DNA of 64,000 bases. It comes from Bdellovibrionaceae bacterium UBA2316. GTDB taxonomy: Bacteria; Bdellovibrionota; Bdellovibrionia; Bdellovibrionales; Bdellovibrionaceae. A program made the position numbers and the translations under genes. Location: assembly GCA_002345205.1 (NCBI GenBank), contig DDVI01000034.1:1-64000 (forward strand). Direction: 5' to 3'. Under the pieces are notes generated by a model that saw only the letters and a program-made list of their open reading frames with translations, was not told the origin of the DNA and did no database searches. This document shows, piece after piece, positions 34,965-44,893 of this stretch (its first letter is position 1; each line of letters begins with the position of its first letter).

Positions 34965-36291
34965 TATCAGATAATGTCTCTAATGTATGCCCGTTTATGG
35001 ACAAAGTCGGCTTGATCAAAGTTGATTTCACTTTGCTCGTTTTGATTTTCAGGGGCGGGCACGGGTTCATGACCGCAACTTTCACGGGTGCAATACAATC
35101 GACTTGTATAACAGCTTGGAAATCGTTCGTTTCTTTCGCTTTCGTAGTTCGAAATTGATATTGGCTTAATTTAACGTCGACACCCACACGATTAAAATCT
35201 TTCAATGTAGGCATACGATCAGCACCTGGAATGGGGCGTGATGAAAGCAAAGGTTCGAAATCTGTAGTTAAAGCAGCAGAACCAAAAGGCTTGGCATTGG
35301 CCATTTGAAACTCTACCGTTCCAGTGGTGCTTGTGACCTGGATATAAGATTTCAAAATTAAATATGACTTTAAATTTGTCTTTTCTGTCCAGCAGTCCAG
35401 CAGAGCCTGTTGGATAATATCAGCGCCACAGTGATCCGAATAAATTTTATTAGTGAATGCTTTAGAATTAACTAATGACTGCGTCGGTTTTGCAATTTGA
35501 AAATGTGAAAAAGTCGCATCATTCATTAGGTCCGCAAACTGGAAATAATCAGCAAAAAAACTAAAACAGATTGAGTCTGTGATAGGATCGGCCATTTGAA
35601 TTGATGGATGGTTCGTTGTTCCTTGGAAGTCAACTCTAATGCCAATTTCAGAAGTGGAAGCTTTAATTTTTAAAATCGCTCCAGCTTCAAATTCATATTC
35701 AACCTGAGAAGACACGTAAGTTTTTGATTTAATTGTTTTTAATGAACTATTTCCTATTGTGGACAGGTATTCTTTATGTAAATCTTTACTGCCAAATTGT
35801 GCGTGGGCTTTCACTAAGTTTTTAAAATCCGATTGAAATTTTTCGATCTTTTTTAAAACCGAAACGAAAAAATCATTCAATCCGGTTGGGCAATCGCCTT
35901 GTGCCGTGAGCGCATCGACCATCTGCGTGTTGATTCGACTATTTTCAACAACTGGGATAGGTGGGATTTTGATCATTTTCTTGGTGAAATCCCAAGTGCA
36001 ATTGAAAGATTCTTCAATGCAAAAATGAAATGATTCTGATGAAAATAAAAACTGAATTCGATTAGATTGGCTGCAACCCAAAAGGGGATCATTGTGAATT
36101 ACGACTAACGATCCATCCCATGGGAAAAAGTTTTTTAAGGTTTTTAGACTTGTCATCAAACCCACAGAATTGTTTGCGTGTGGAGTATTGATATGAAGGC
36201 ATCTAAATTCAGAGTTGAAAATAGAAACTGAAGTAAATCGCTGGCTAACGGACTTTAGAAAAAAATGAAAATCGGATGTACGTGTTTCCAC
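34903..36291 (-). CDS. divergent hydantoinase B/oxoprolinase-like protein
   Basis: The 462-residue protein recalls the HyuB/OXOP-beta family. It has VIHNDPLLGCSQSNRIQFLF, where the usual text is NDPYxGGTHLPD, and INTQMVDALTAQGDCPTGLNDF where HyuB has RLGDLRAQIAANRxG. The C-terminal 150 residues are beta-rich. Length is shorter than the usual 500-600. The His and Thr of the usual NDP loop are replaced, so hydantoin or oxoproline hydrolysis is doubtful. The GTG start overlaps the previous stop (TAGTG), as in true hyuA-hyuB pairs. Confidence 0.55.
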   Translation of the reverse strand: METRTSDFHFFLKSVSQRFTSVSIFNSEFRCLHINTPHANNSVGLMTSLKTLKNFFPWDGSLVVIHNDPLLGCSQSNRIQFLFSSESFHFCIEESFNCTWDFTKKMIKIPPIPVVENSRINTQMVDALTAQGDCPTGLNDFFVSVLKKIEKFQSDFKNLVKAHAQFGSKDLHKEYLSTIGNSSLKTIKSKTYVSSQVEYEFEAGAILKIKASTSEIGIRVDFQGTTNHPSIQMADPITDSICFSFFADYFQFADLMNDATFSHFQIAKPTQSLVNSKAFTNKIYSDHCGADIIQQALLDCWTEKTNLKSYLILKSYIQVTSTTGTVEFQMANAKPFGSAALTTDFEPLLSSRPIPGADRMPTLKDFNRVGVDVKLSQYQFRTTKAKETNDFQAVIQVDCIAPVKVAVMNPCPPLKIKTSKVKSTLIKPTLSINGHTLETLSDIKNLVVGDQVLVKSGVIDFA

Positions 36292-37658
36292 TAGTTTGAA
36301 TCCTTACGTCCACGTTGCATAGCTAACCATGCTTTGGGGAATTCCTTTTGAGAAATAAAGACTAAGTTTTTGGTTTTAAACATATCCTTTGCCTTCGCAG
36401 CGAAACGTGTCGGCAAATCGCCGTAAATTACGACTGTTTCACTATGTGCTAAAGCACTAGATTCGGTTAAAATGCGATTCCAAATCACGAATCGGAACTC
36501 ATCAAATGATTTTTCCATTGAATGACCGCCGCTGGCAGCGCGTGCTAGCGCCCAGAACGAATCTTTAATTTTCTTTTGCAATTCGATGCCGACACTTTCT
36601 GCATTGAGAACATCGTAAACGCATGGGATTTTGCCACGCCCAAGGCACATCGGCCCTGGCTCAAAACTTTCCTCGCTTGGGCTAATTTCGACTTCTTCGA
36701 ATGAATTAAGAAAAAACGAATTCGTCGGCTGCACCTTGAGATCAATTCTTTTCTTTGCGCGAACTGATGTTGGCCCCCAAGGGCTTTCCCAATATTCTGT
36801 ATCGGTCAGCCAGACAGAAAAATTTTCAAGACCAAGGTGAATGACATCAAATTGATCCGGTAGTTTAAATTTAATTTTTGCTTGTTCGAAGAAGGCCTCT
36901 TCTAAAGCGAATAAGCCCGATAAAATATTTCGGCAATTTTGAGTACCGGAATTATTAGTAACGTATTTAATTTTTTCTGGAGCGACAACAGTTTGCAGGG
37001 CTTCCGCAATTTCACTCTTCATTTCGTTGAATGTCCCCGCTAACGACGCTTCGATTAGGCTCGTGCGCCAGCTATGGATATCGCTTTCATCACCTAAATC
37101 GTTTGCATCGAAAACTTCAAATTGATTCTCCGTCAGTGCTTTTGTGATTTGATCACGGTGAACGGAATTTTTATGTGAATTAACTAAACTAAGGCAAACT
37201 CGTTTTGCTTCTTTCTTTTTTAGCTCGGTTATGAGTTCATTTAACTCGTCCATGGCCACTGGAATTTGTACTTTGCCATCTGAGTTTATTTTCTCGTTCA
37301 AAGAAAACATCATGTCCTGGGACGATAAATCGGGCGGCGCTTTCAAACTAAACAAAGTTTCTTTTTTGTTGTGTTGATGAAACCCTAGCCAGCCTTCGTA
37401 ACCCTTGGTTACGATTTGCGCTACAGACCCGCCCAGCTTGAATTTAAAGATTCTTTCTAAATAACGATAACTAACGTAGACGTTTTCGACTTTAATGTTC
37501 TCCAAGCTTTGAAATAACTTAGGTAACTTCGTTTTGTAAGGGTCTTTAAGGTTAAAAAATGAGCCGCTAAATAAAATAGAATCAGACGGTCTTTCTGTTA
37601 AAATGACTTCATAAAAGGATTCACCAAAAAAAAGACCTACATCAACCTGTTTAGTCAT
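36291..37658 (-). CDS. divergent hydantoinase A/oxoprolinase-like protein
   Basis: The 455 residues appear to be a shortened HyuA-type protein of the actin-like ATPase fold. The start VDVGLFFGESFYEVIL stands where VDVGGTFTDVVL is usual, the middle has RVCLSLVNSHKNSVH like AVSLLHSYxNPxHE, and a late stretch GPMCLGRGKIPCVYDVL corresponds to GPACYGRGGxxPTVTDA. The phosphate loop glycines are lost, so ATP use is doubtful. It is divergent from hisC with a 49-base gap, and head of a two-gene operon with the HyuB-like gene. The function is unknown. Confidence 0.6.
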   Translation of the reverse strand: MTKQVDVGLFFGESFYEVILTERPSDSILFSGSFFNLKDPYKTKLPKLFQSLENIKVENVYVSYRYLERIFKFKLGGSVAQIVTKGYEGWLGFHQHNKKETLFSLKAPPDLSSQDMMFSLNEKINSDGKVQIPVAMDELNELITELKKKEAKRVCLSLVNSHKNSVHRDQITKALTENQFEVFDANDLGDESDIHSWRTSLIEASLAGTFNEMKSEIAEALQTVVAPEKIKYVTNNSGTQNCRNILSGLFALEEAFFEQAKIKFKLPDQFDVIHLGLENFSVWLTDTEYWESPWGPTSVRAKKRIDLKVQPTNSFFLNSFEEVEISPSEESFEPGPMCLGRGKIPCVYDVLNAESVGIELQKKIKDSFWALARAASGGHSMEKSFDEFRFVIWNRILTESSALAHSETVVIYGDLPTRFAAKAKDMFKTKNLVFISQKEFPKAWLAMQRGRKDSN

Positions 37659-37707
37659 AAAAAGTAATTGAATAGATCCGATATCTGATAATATAACTCC
37701 TGTCTAG

Positions 37708-38814
37708 ATGAAAATTCCTGATTATATAAATCACCTTACTGCTTACAAACCGGGCAAGCCAATCGAAGAGACTCAGCGCGAGTACGGACTCACGCAGGTT
37801 TTCAAGTTAGCAAGTAACGAAAACCCGTTAGGTCCTAGTCCGTTAGTACAAAAAGCTTTAGAAAAAGCGATTGCTAATCAACATCTTTATCCGGATCCAA
37901 GTCAGTACGAACTTCTTAAAGCAGCCGCCCAATTTTGGGATGTAAAATCGGAAAATATTTCATTCGGGAACGGAACCGACGAGATAATTGATTTTTTAGT
38001 TCGTATCTTCTGTCGTGCACATGATCAAATTTTGTTTCCTCAATATGCATTTCAAGCTTACGAGGTTACTGCGGGCGCGTGCCAAGTGGAATGTGTACGA
38101 GCTCCGCTTAAAAATACGTGGCATTTTGACTTGCAGAAAACAATTGAAACATTTGAAAAAAATAGAGCCAAAATTAAAATCGTTTTCGTAGCAAACCCGA
38201 ACAATCCAACGGGAACATACATGGATGCGCAGACCGTACGTGCATTCCTTGATTATTTCCGTGAACAAAGAGACGTTTTGGTGGTGTTCGACGAAGCGTA
38301 TTTTGAGTTCACGCGTGCTAAAGATTACGAGTCGGCATTGCCGTTCTTAAAAACTACCGACAATTTAGTCGTGTTAAGAACATTTTCGAAAATATTTGGG
38401 ATGGCGGGATTGCGCTTAGGTGCGATGATCGCCGGTTCAGATATCGTCCAAGCCTATAATAAAATGAGAAAGCCATTCAACGTGAGTGGATTAGCCCAAG
38501 CGGCAGGTATCGCTGCGATGTCTGATAAGGCGTTTATCAAAAAAACCCAGGAAATCACCTGGAGTGGATTAGATTATTTCTATAGAGAACTAACTCGTTT
38601 AAAAATTGATTACATTCCGTCAGAAGGCAATTTTGTACTTATCGATGTAAAAACGGATGCTAACCAAATATTTGAAAAATTACTTCGAAAGGGCATCATT
38701 TTACGCCCAGTAAAAAATTACGGATTACCACAGCATTTACGTATGAGCGTTGGACTAGACGTGGAAAATCAAGCCGCTATCAAAGCGTTATCAGAGGTTT
38801 TAGGTCATGGGTAA
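37708..38814 (+). CDS. hisC: histidinol-phosphate aminotransferase
   Basis: The 368-residue fold-type I PLP enzyme has LASNENPLGPSPLV near residues 35-48, ISFGNGTDEIID, VFVANPNNPTGTYM, VVFDEAYFEF, the PLP Lys in LRTFSKIFGMAGLRLG, and the Arg near the end in HLRMSVGL. These are HisC features, and it may also serve as an aromatic aminotransferase. Other his genes are not nearby. The stop overlaps the cmk start by 8 bases. Confidence 0.92.
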   Translation: MKIPDYINHLTAYKPGKPIEETQREYGLTQVFKLASNENPLGPSPLVQKALEKAIANQHLYPDPSQYELLKAAAQFWDVKSENISFGNGTDEIIDFLVRIFCRAHDQILFPQYAFQAYEVTAGACQVECVRAPLKNTWHFDLQKTIETFEKNRAKIKIVFVANPNNPTGTYMDAQTVRAFLDYFREQRDVLVVFDEAYFEFTRAKDYESALPFLKTTDNLVVLRTFSKIFGMAGLRLGAMIAGSDIVQAYNKMRKPFNVSGLAQAAGIAAMSDKAFIKKTQEITWSGLDYFYRELTRLKIDYIPSEGNFVLIDVKTDANQIFEKLLRKGIILRPVKNYGLPQHLRMSVGLDVENQAAIKALSEVLGHG

Positions 38815-39478
38815 ATTTGGAACGGTTGTTACAATTGATGGGCCTGCAGCCAGTGGTAAATCGTCAGTGAGCCGTGAAATCGCTCGAAAACATGGTTGGA
38901 AATGGGTTTCTACGGGAGCTTTTTATCGTGGTCTTGCGTTTGTGGCATTAAAGAAAAATGTTGATTTAGAAAACACAAAGGCTTTGGTTGATTTATGTCA
39001 TAGCGATGAGTGGTCTATTGAGTTGACGCCTGAAAAAACAGAAGTTGTTTTTCAGGGAGTGGATGTTACGGACCAGATTAATCATGAAGATGTGGGTAGC
39101 TTTGCAAGTCGGATTAGTCATCACCAAGATGTGCGAAAGGCATTATTGGCGGCTCAACGAAACTGCGCCCTAGGACAAAAAGGTTTAGTGGCGGAAGGCC
39201 GCGATTGTGGCACTGTCGTTTTTCCCGATGCTCCCATTAAAGTTTATTTAACGGCAAAAAGTGAAAACCGAGCTCTACGTCGTGCCTTAGAGCAAGGAGC
39301 CGACCTTCAAGAAGTTCAATCGGCTCAAAAAATTAGGGATCGCCAAGATTCTTCACGGAAAGCAGCGCCACTGCAAGTTCCTGACAATGCACTTGTAATT
39401 GATACCACGGAGCTAGACCTTCAAGGGGTCGTACAGGCTGTAGACAATCATATTAAAAACAAACTTCAAAGTCCCTAG
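38807..39478 (+). CDS. cmk: cytidylate kinase
   Basis: The 223 residues show the P-loop VTIDGPAASGKSSVSREIA, the STGAFYRGLAFVAL substrate motif (YR of CMP kinases), GLVAEGRDCGTVVFPDAPIKVYLTA, and the lid region with RRALEQ and RDRQDSSRKAAPL. It phosphorylates CMP and dCMP. It is coupled to hisC. rpsA, a common neighbour of cmk in bacteria, lies 2.5 kb downstream, separated here by the RCC1 lipoprotein gene. Confidence 0.94.
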   Translation: MGKFGTVVTIDGPAASGKSSVSREIARKHGWKWVSTGAFYRGLAFVALKKNVDLENTKALVDLCHSDEWSIELTPEKTEVVFQGVDVTDQINHEDVGSFASRISHHQDVRKALLAAQRNCALGQKGLVAEGRDCGTVVFPDAPIKVYLTAKSENRALRRALEQGADLQEVQSAQKIRDRQDSSRKAAPLQVPDNALVIDTTELDLQGVVQAVDNHIKNKLQSP

Positions 39479-39610
39479 ACAGGTCGTTCTAATTTGAGAC
39501 ATGTTTTCTAGTTGAAAACATTATTTTCCCCAGAATCCAGCCAAATTGAGACTGCGCATAGGCTCCTCTAGTTGAGCTTGTAATAATAGAGCTTCTAGGG
39601 GGAGAAACTC

Positions 39611-41824
39611 ATGTCATACTCTTTTCGGGTAGGTAAATATTTACTTTTAAGTCTACTTCCGATTTCGTTTATAGTCTTTCAGAACTGTGGTTGAAGTTTT
39701 AATGTCGAGCAGTTGAGTTCGACGGCGGCCATGGAAACGTTATCTTCTGATCCAAAAATATCTTTTTCACCATCTCCCGACTTATTTAATACCGACAGCG
39801 TGAGTTTCGAATTTGATGTTAAAGTATCTGACGCTGAGTCAATAGCGTCCATCAAATGTCAGTTCCAAAATAATCAACTAGAGGACTGTTCGGACCGGAA
39901 AGTAAGTTATTTAAATTTAAAGGATGGTATTTATTCTTTAAAGATTTTAGTTTTAACAACTTCGGGACGTAAAGTTGAAGCTGTTAGAGTCTTTCAAAAA
40001 GACTCAACTCCGCCGGTAGTACAGATTTCTGGCGGACCGTCAGCGATTACGAGCGCCGTTCAATCAGAATTCGTTTTTGCGGCTTCGGATAACCTTTCTG
40101 GCGTTTTGAAATTGGAATGTGCAACGGATAATGGAGAGTTTTTAAATTGCCAGTCTCCGGTCACTTTTTCGTCTGTTTCCTTGGGAAATCATGTATTCAA
40201 AGTGCGCGCTATCGATATGGCGGGGAACGTAAGCCTAGCTAGTCAAACCGAATGGAATGTCGTGTCCGGGACTCTGGCTGTCGTCCTTACTGAAAAGCCA
40301 AACGCCACAGTTTCGAATCTGACCTCTGCAAAGTTTTCGTTTGTTGGAACTGGAGCGGTTTCATATGAGTGTTCATTAAACGGAGCCGCGTATTCTCAAT
40401 GTGTTTCGCCTGTCGTGATTCAGGGTTTGGCGAACAAAGAACATGCATTTGAAGTTAAGGGTGTTGGTCCCACAGGCGCTAGATCAGAGCCAGCTCTTTA
40501 CCGTTGGAAAGTCGATACGATTGCCCCCAATGAGCCGAATGTGATGTCTAATTTAGATGACACAGTCGTAGTTTCAAAGAGTGTTAGTTTTGCTTTCGAT
40601 AGTATCGATCAAGGATCAGGCGTCGAATATTACCAGTGCTCATTGGACAATGCTGAGTTTTCTCTGTGTAAAAGTCCTTTAAGTTTTTCAGAATTAAGTT
40701 TAGGTGAACATTCTTTTCGGGTCAGAAGTTACGACTTCGGAAAAAATTTATCACCTCTTTCTAAGGATATTGTATGGACTGTAGTTCCTGATGTTCCCGT
40801 ATGGAGTCCTTCGCAAATTTCCGTTGGATTAAATCAGGTTTGTATGGCGAAGTTTTCTGGAGAAAATCCTCTTCTGTGTTGGGGGGATGTTAGTCAGTTA
40901 GGTGGCGTTACTAAAACGGCAACTCAAATACCTGGCTTTGATGGTCACACGATTTTTAGTGTGGGAACTTTGGGTTCCAACGGAACTTTGTGCGGCGTAA
41001 AAAATGGCGCTGTGAGCTGTTCTTCGACCAACTCAAATTATAGTTCTGCCAATCAAGGCCGCATGTTTCAACCGGCAGGGCTAAGCTCGGGTGTTACCGA
41101 TATTTCAACGGGTTCAAAAATCTGTGTCGTTCAGAATTCAGCTGTTAAATGTTGGGATGATGGGGATAAAAACGCGCCAGAAGCTGTGCTCGGTCTAGAA
41201 TCTAATGTTTCCAGAATCAGTAGCGAACTGTGGCATAATTGTGCGATAAAAAGAGGAACTGTTTGGTGTTGGGGAGGCTTAGCCGGGCCGTTAAAAAACG
41301 ATGGAAACGCAGAGTTGTACTATTACCCCAAGCTGACCCGAATTGGTTCTCTGGCTGGTGTTGTAAGTATTGCGGTTAATAGACACGGCGGTTGTGCGAC
41401 TTTGCAGAGTGGTAAGGTTAATTGTTGGGGATACAACAGGTACGGTCTTTTAGGATCAAACGTGGCAGATAATGAATTGCGACTCATTCCCGTTGAAATA
41501 TCGTCCCTAAGCAATGTCGTTACTGTGGCCAGTAAAAATGGAACGGCCTGCGCCGTTACCTACAGTCGATCCGTACTGTGTTGGGGAATCATTTTAAAGG
41601 GACAAAGTACGACGGATGTAGTTGAGAGTCAGCTTAGTACGTTTACCAGTGTTCCTACGGTAGTCCCAGGTCTTGAAAAAGATGCTGGATTTGAAATTTC
41701 CGTAGGAGAATCGAATGTTTGTGTTCAAGCAGGTGGAATTAAATGCTGGGGTGATAATTACTGGGGGCAGCTTGGAAATGACTCCTTGGTGGATAGCGCG
41801 ACCCCTGTGTCCGTACAATTTTAA
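39611..41824 (+). pseudogene. RCC1-repeat surface lipoprotein gene with in-frame TGA
   Basis: ATG 39611 has AGGGGGAG 8 bases upstream and begins a lipoprotein signal (YLLLSLLPISFIVFQNCG). The codon after Cys-Gly is TGA (39692-39694), and the same frame then runs open for 710 codons to 41824. It has Ig-like or bacterial surface repeats with paired Cys (for example YECSLNGAAYSQCVSPV and YYQCSLDNAEFSLCKSPL), then about six RCC1-type beta-propeller blades with CWG (VNCWGYNRYGLLG, IKCWGDNYWGQLG). A later start at TTG 39713 would lose the export signal. The gene is either dead, read through, or carries a sequencing error. Intact, it would be a surface protein. Confidence 0.75.
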
Positions 41825-41848
41825 TATTACGCCGAGTTCATTACTGGA

Positions 41849-41891
41849 AAGCCGGTTTCGCCGGCTTAGGCTGTCTTAGGTCTTAGCCTAA
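41849..41891 (+). terminator. two consecutive hairpins after the RCC1 gene
   Basis: AAGCCGG (41849-41855) pairs with CCGGCTT (41861-41867) around TTTCG. Next, TTAGGCT (41866-41872) pairs with AGCCTAA (41885-41891). The two stems share two bases. There is no U-run, so termination may need Rho. They could also belong to the rpsA leader. Confidence 0.45.
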
Positions 41892-41947
41892 ATTATAGCT
41901 AAAAACCCTTTGACTTTGACTCAAAGCCCCCATTACAACCAAACGAC

Positions 41948-41979
41948 ATAAGAATTCTTATAGGTCCAATAAGAGACCT
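41948..41979 (+). promoter_or_regulatory. rpsA: palindrome and hairpin in the rpsA leader
   Basis: ATAAGAATTCTTAT (41948-41961) is a perfect 14-bp palindrome, followed at once by AGGTC (41962-41966) pairing with GACCT (41975-41979). These lie just before the ribosome site (GGGAGGA near 41988) of rpsA. S1 controls its own translation in E. coli through leader structure, so this could be such an element. Confidence 0.4.
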
Positions 41980-42006
41980 TAAGATCGGGAGGAACAATCA
42001 ATTCAT

Positions 42007-43797
42007 ATGGCAAAACAATTAAATAAAACGGAAACGGAACGCGCAAAGGTATTAGCTATCCTAGACGCTGAAGACGAAAAAGTACTTACAGGTGGAGTGT
42101 TCGGAACTAAAAGTCCAGATTTCGACAAACTTTTCACTGATTCAGTAAGAGAGCAAGATTTCAAAGTAGGGGACGTAGTTACCGGATCCGTAGTTGAAGT
42201 TCAGAGTGATTATGTACTAGTAGACATTAATTACAAATCTGAAGGCCTAATTGATATTAATGAATTCAGAGTAGTAGACGGCGTTCGCGACGTAAAAGTT
42301 GGCGACAAGGTTGAAGTTCTAATTGATCGTATTGAAAATGAAAACGGCATGATCGTTTTATCAAAAGATAAAGCTGACATGTTAAGAGCTTGGACTGACA
42401 TCACTAAAGCGGCAGAAAACGAAGAAGTGATCGAAGGTACAGTTATCGCTAAAGTTAAAGGTGGCTTACAAGTCGACATCGGCGTGAAAGCATTCTTACC
42501 GGGTTCACAAATTGATCTAAGACCTGTTCGCAACATGGACATCTTCTTAGGTAAAAAATATAAATTCAAAGTTATCAAGTTTAACAAAAAACGCGGTAAC
42601 ATCGTTCTTTCTCGTAGAGCATTGCTTGAAGAAGAAAGAGAAAATCTTAAAACACAAACTATCGATCAAATGCGCGAAGGTTCTATCGTAGCTGGTCTTG
42701 TTAAGAACATCACTGATTACGGTGCGTTCATTGACTTGGGTGGTATGGATGGATTGCTTCACATCACTGACATGAGCTGGGGCCGTATTAAGCACCCGTC
42801 TGAAGTGATCAACGTAGGCGACGAAATTCAAGTTAAAGTTCTTAAGTATGACCAAGAAAAACAACGTGTGTCTTTAGGCTTAAAACAGCTTCAAGAAGAT
42901 CCATGGGGAACTGTAGCGGCTTCTTACCCAGTGGGCAAAAAAGTTAAGGGTAAAGTTGTTTCTGTTACTGAATACGGTGCATTCGTAGAATTAGCAGAAG
43001 GTGTTGAAGGTCTAATCCACGTTTCAGAAATGAGCTGGACTAAACGTGTAAAACACGCGAACCAAATCGTACAACCGACTCAAGAAGTAGAAGTACAGGT
43101 TCTAGAGATCGACAATGAAAATCGCAAGATTTCATTAGGTATGAAGCAATTGATGAGCAATCCTTGGGTTGAGTTGAAAGAAACGTATCCTCCAGGAACA
43201 ATCATCGAGGGCGAAGTTAAATCTGTTACTGACTTCGGTGTGTTCATCGGAATCGAAGATGGCATTGACGGTCTAGTTCATATTTCTGACTTCTCTTGGA
43301 CTAAACGTGTAAATCACCCTTCAGAAATGTTTGCTAAAGGTCAAAAAGTACGCGCGGTTGTTCTAGGTGTAGACATCGAAAACGAACGTTTCAGCTTAGG
43401 TCTAAAGCAGCTTGAAAATGATCCTTGGTCAAATATCGAAACTAAATACGCTATCGGAACTCAACACGAAGTAAAAGTAACTAAAGTGGCTGACTTCGGT
43501 GCATTCGTAGAACTTGAAAGCGATATCGAAGGTTTGATCCATGTGTCTGAATTGACTACTGACAAAATTGCTAAACCAGAAGATTTCGTAAAATCAGGCG
43601 CGACGTTAAAAGCAGAAGTTATCTCTATCGATAAAGATGCTCGTAAAATCGGTCTATCTTCTAAACTAGTGAAATTGAGAGAGCAAAAAGCTGATGTTGA
43701 CGATTATGTTAAAAAGGCGACGGCTTCTTCAAAAACTAGCTTCGGCGATGTTTTCGGTGATGCTCTTAAAGGCATGAAAACAGATAATAAGAACTAA
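42007..43797 (+). CDS. rpsA: 30S ribosomal protein S1
   Basis: The 596 residues hold six S1 (OB-fold) repeats, each with the GxVxxVTDYGAFVEL-like core and a GLIHVSEMSW or GLLHITDMSW end, the strongest being repeats 3-6 (VKNITDYGAFIDLGGMDGLL, VVSVTEYGAFVEL, VKSVTDFGVFIG, VTKVADFGAFVEL). S1 binds mRNA on the small subunit. The ATG at 42007 has GGGAGGA about 13 bases upstream, a longer spacing than usual. A strong terminator follows. Confidence 0.96.
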   Translation: MAKQLNKTETERAKVLAILDAEDEKVLTGGVFGTKSPDFDKLFTDSVREQDFKVGDVVTGSVVEVQSDYVLVDINYKSEGLIDINEFRVVDGVRDVKVGDKVEVLIDRIENENGMIVLSKDKADMLRAWTDITKAAENEEVIEGTVIAKVKGGLQVDIGVKAFLPGSQIDLRPVRNMDIFLGKKYKFKVIKFNKKRGNIVLSRRALLEEERENLKTQTIDQMREGSIVAGLVKNITDYGAFIDLGGMDGLLHITDMSWGRIKHPSEVINVGDEIQVKVLKYDQEKQRVSLGLKQLQEDPWGTVAASYPVGKKVKGKVVSVTEYGAFVELAEGVEGLIHVSEMSWTKRVKHANQIVQPTQEVEVQVLEIDNENRKISLGMKQLMSNPWVELKETYPPGTIIEGEVKSVTDFGVFIGIEDGIDGLVHISDFSWTKRVNHPSEMFAKGQKVRAVVLGVDIENERFSLGLKQLENDPWSNIETKYAIGTQHEVKVTKVADFGAFVELESDIEGLIHVSELTTDKIAKPEDFVKSGATLKAEVISIDKDARKIGLSSKLVKLREQKADVDDYVKKATASSKTSFGDVFGDALKGMKTDNKN

Positions 43798-43861
43798 GTA
43801 GCTGTTCTGTACTGGGTGCTTTGGCACTCAGTAATTTGACATTCCATATAAAGTATAAAAA

Positions 43862-43885
43862 GGGCTCCTAACGGAGCCCTTTTTT
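43862..43885 (+). terminator. Rho-independent terminator of rpsA
   Basis: GGGCTCC (43862-43868) and GGAGCCC (43873-43879) form a perfect 7-bp stem with loop TAAC. Six T follow (43880-43885) and an A-run precedes it. Confidence 0.92.
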
Positions 43886-43919
43886 CGTTTAAGCTTTCCT
43901 ATACTGTTGGAGAGTTAAA

Positions 43920-44891
43920 ATGAAAAAAAGTTTCTTGGCTAAAGTCGTTATCGTTGCGGTTGTGTTTCTGGTTCTAGGTATGCTTTTGAAAAAGGGCGGA
44001 TCTTATTTTTCGGGTAGCGATGAAGATGCTAAGATCGATGTTTCTAAAAATAGCATTCTGCACATGGAATTAAGTGGCGTTATCATGAATGGTAAACGCT
44101 TCATCAAAAATTTAAATAAATACAAAAAAGATAAAAACATTAAAGCGATTGTTATCAATATCAATTCTCCGGGGGGGGCTGTTGGACCATCACAGGAAAT
44201 CTTTGCGGAAATTAAGCGAGCAAGAGAAGAAACTAAAAAGCCAATAATCTGTGTTACGACGGGTATTATGGCGAGCGGTGCGTACTATTCGGCCGTTGCG
44301 TGTGACAAGATTGTGGTCGCGCCAGGAGCATTGGTTGGTTCTATTGGTGTGATCATGGAATTTGCGAATTTGGAAAAGCTCTATGATTGGGCTAAAATTA
44401 GTCGCTACACAATCACGTCTGGTAAATACAAAGACTCGGGTGCCGAGTTCCGTCCGATGCGTGATGATGAGAAGGCTTTATTTCAGAGCATGATCACGGA
44501 AGTGTACCAACAGTTCCGCACGACAGTTAAGGATGCTCGTAAATTAACGGATCCAGTAATGGACCAATATGCTGATGGTCGTGTGTTCACGGGAACAACG
44601 GCTGTAAAAATGGGTTTCGCTGATCAAGAAGGTATGTTTGAAGATGCTATTAAATTAGCAGCAGCTGATGCAAAGCTTGGGGATGATTTTGAAGTTATCG
44701 AAATTCCTAAACGTAAGAAATCAATTTTAGATTTCGGTGATTCTGGTGAAGATGATCCTGTTAATTCTATCGCAGATCTAAAAGGTATGTTTGGTGACCA
44801 AGCGATTGGTCAATCTATCGAAAAAGTATTCCGTATGAAGTATTTAAATCAACCGATGTTAATCATGCCCGGCTTCTGGAACGAAAAATAA
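43920..44891 (+). CDS. sppA: signal peptide peptidase SppA (short form)
   Basis: The 323 residues start with one membrane anchor (VVIVAVVFLVLGMLL). One SppA catalytic domain follows: VININSPGGAVGPSQEIF, then the nucleophile in GIMASGAYYSAVACDKIV and VGSIGVIMEF, and the general-base Lys in YTITSGKYKDSGAE. Single-domain SppA forms oligomers that digest leftover signal peptides in the membrane. GGAGAG lies 6 bases before the ATG. It begins a four-gene operon with the HIT and rhomboid genes. Confidence 0.92.
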   Translation: MKKSFLAKVVIVAVVFLVLGMLLKKGGSYFSGSDEDAKIDVSKNSILHMELSGVIMNGKRFIKNLNKYKKDKNIKAIVININSPGGAVGPSQEIFAEIKRAREETKKPIICVTTGIMASGAYYSAVACDKIVVAPGALVGSIGVIMEFANLEKLYDWAKISRYTITSGKYKDSGAEFRPMRDDEKALFQSMITEVYQQFRTTVKDARKLTDPVMDQYADGRVFTGTTAVKMGFADQEGMFEDAIKLAAADAKLGDDFEVIEIPKRKKSILDFGDSGEDDPVNSIADLKGMFGDQAIGQSIEKVFRMKYLNQPMLIMPGFWNEK

Positions 44892-44893
44892 AT

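Noticed and set aside
39692..39694. TGA as a selenocysteine codon
   Set aside because: It lies right after a lipobox Cys in a non-enzymatic surface protein. No SECIS-like stem is evident and there is no selenoprotein context.
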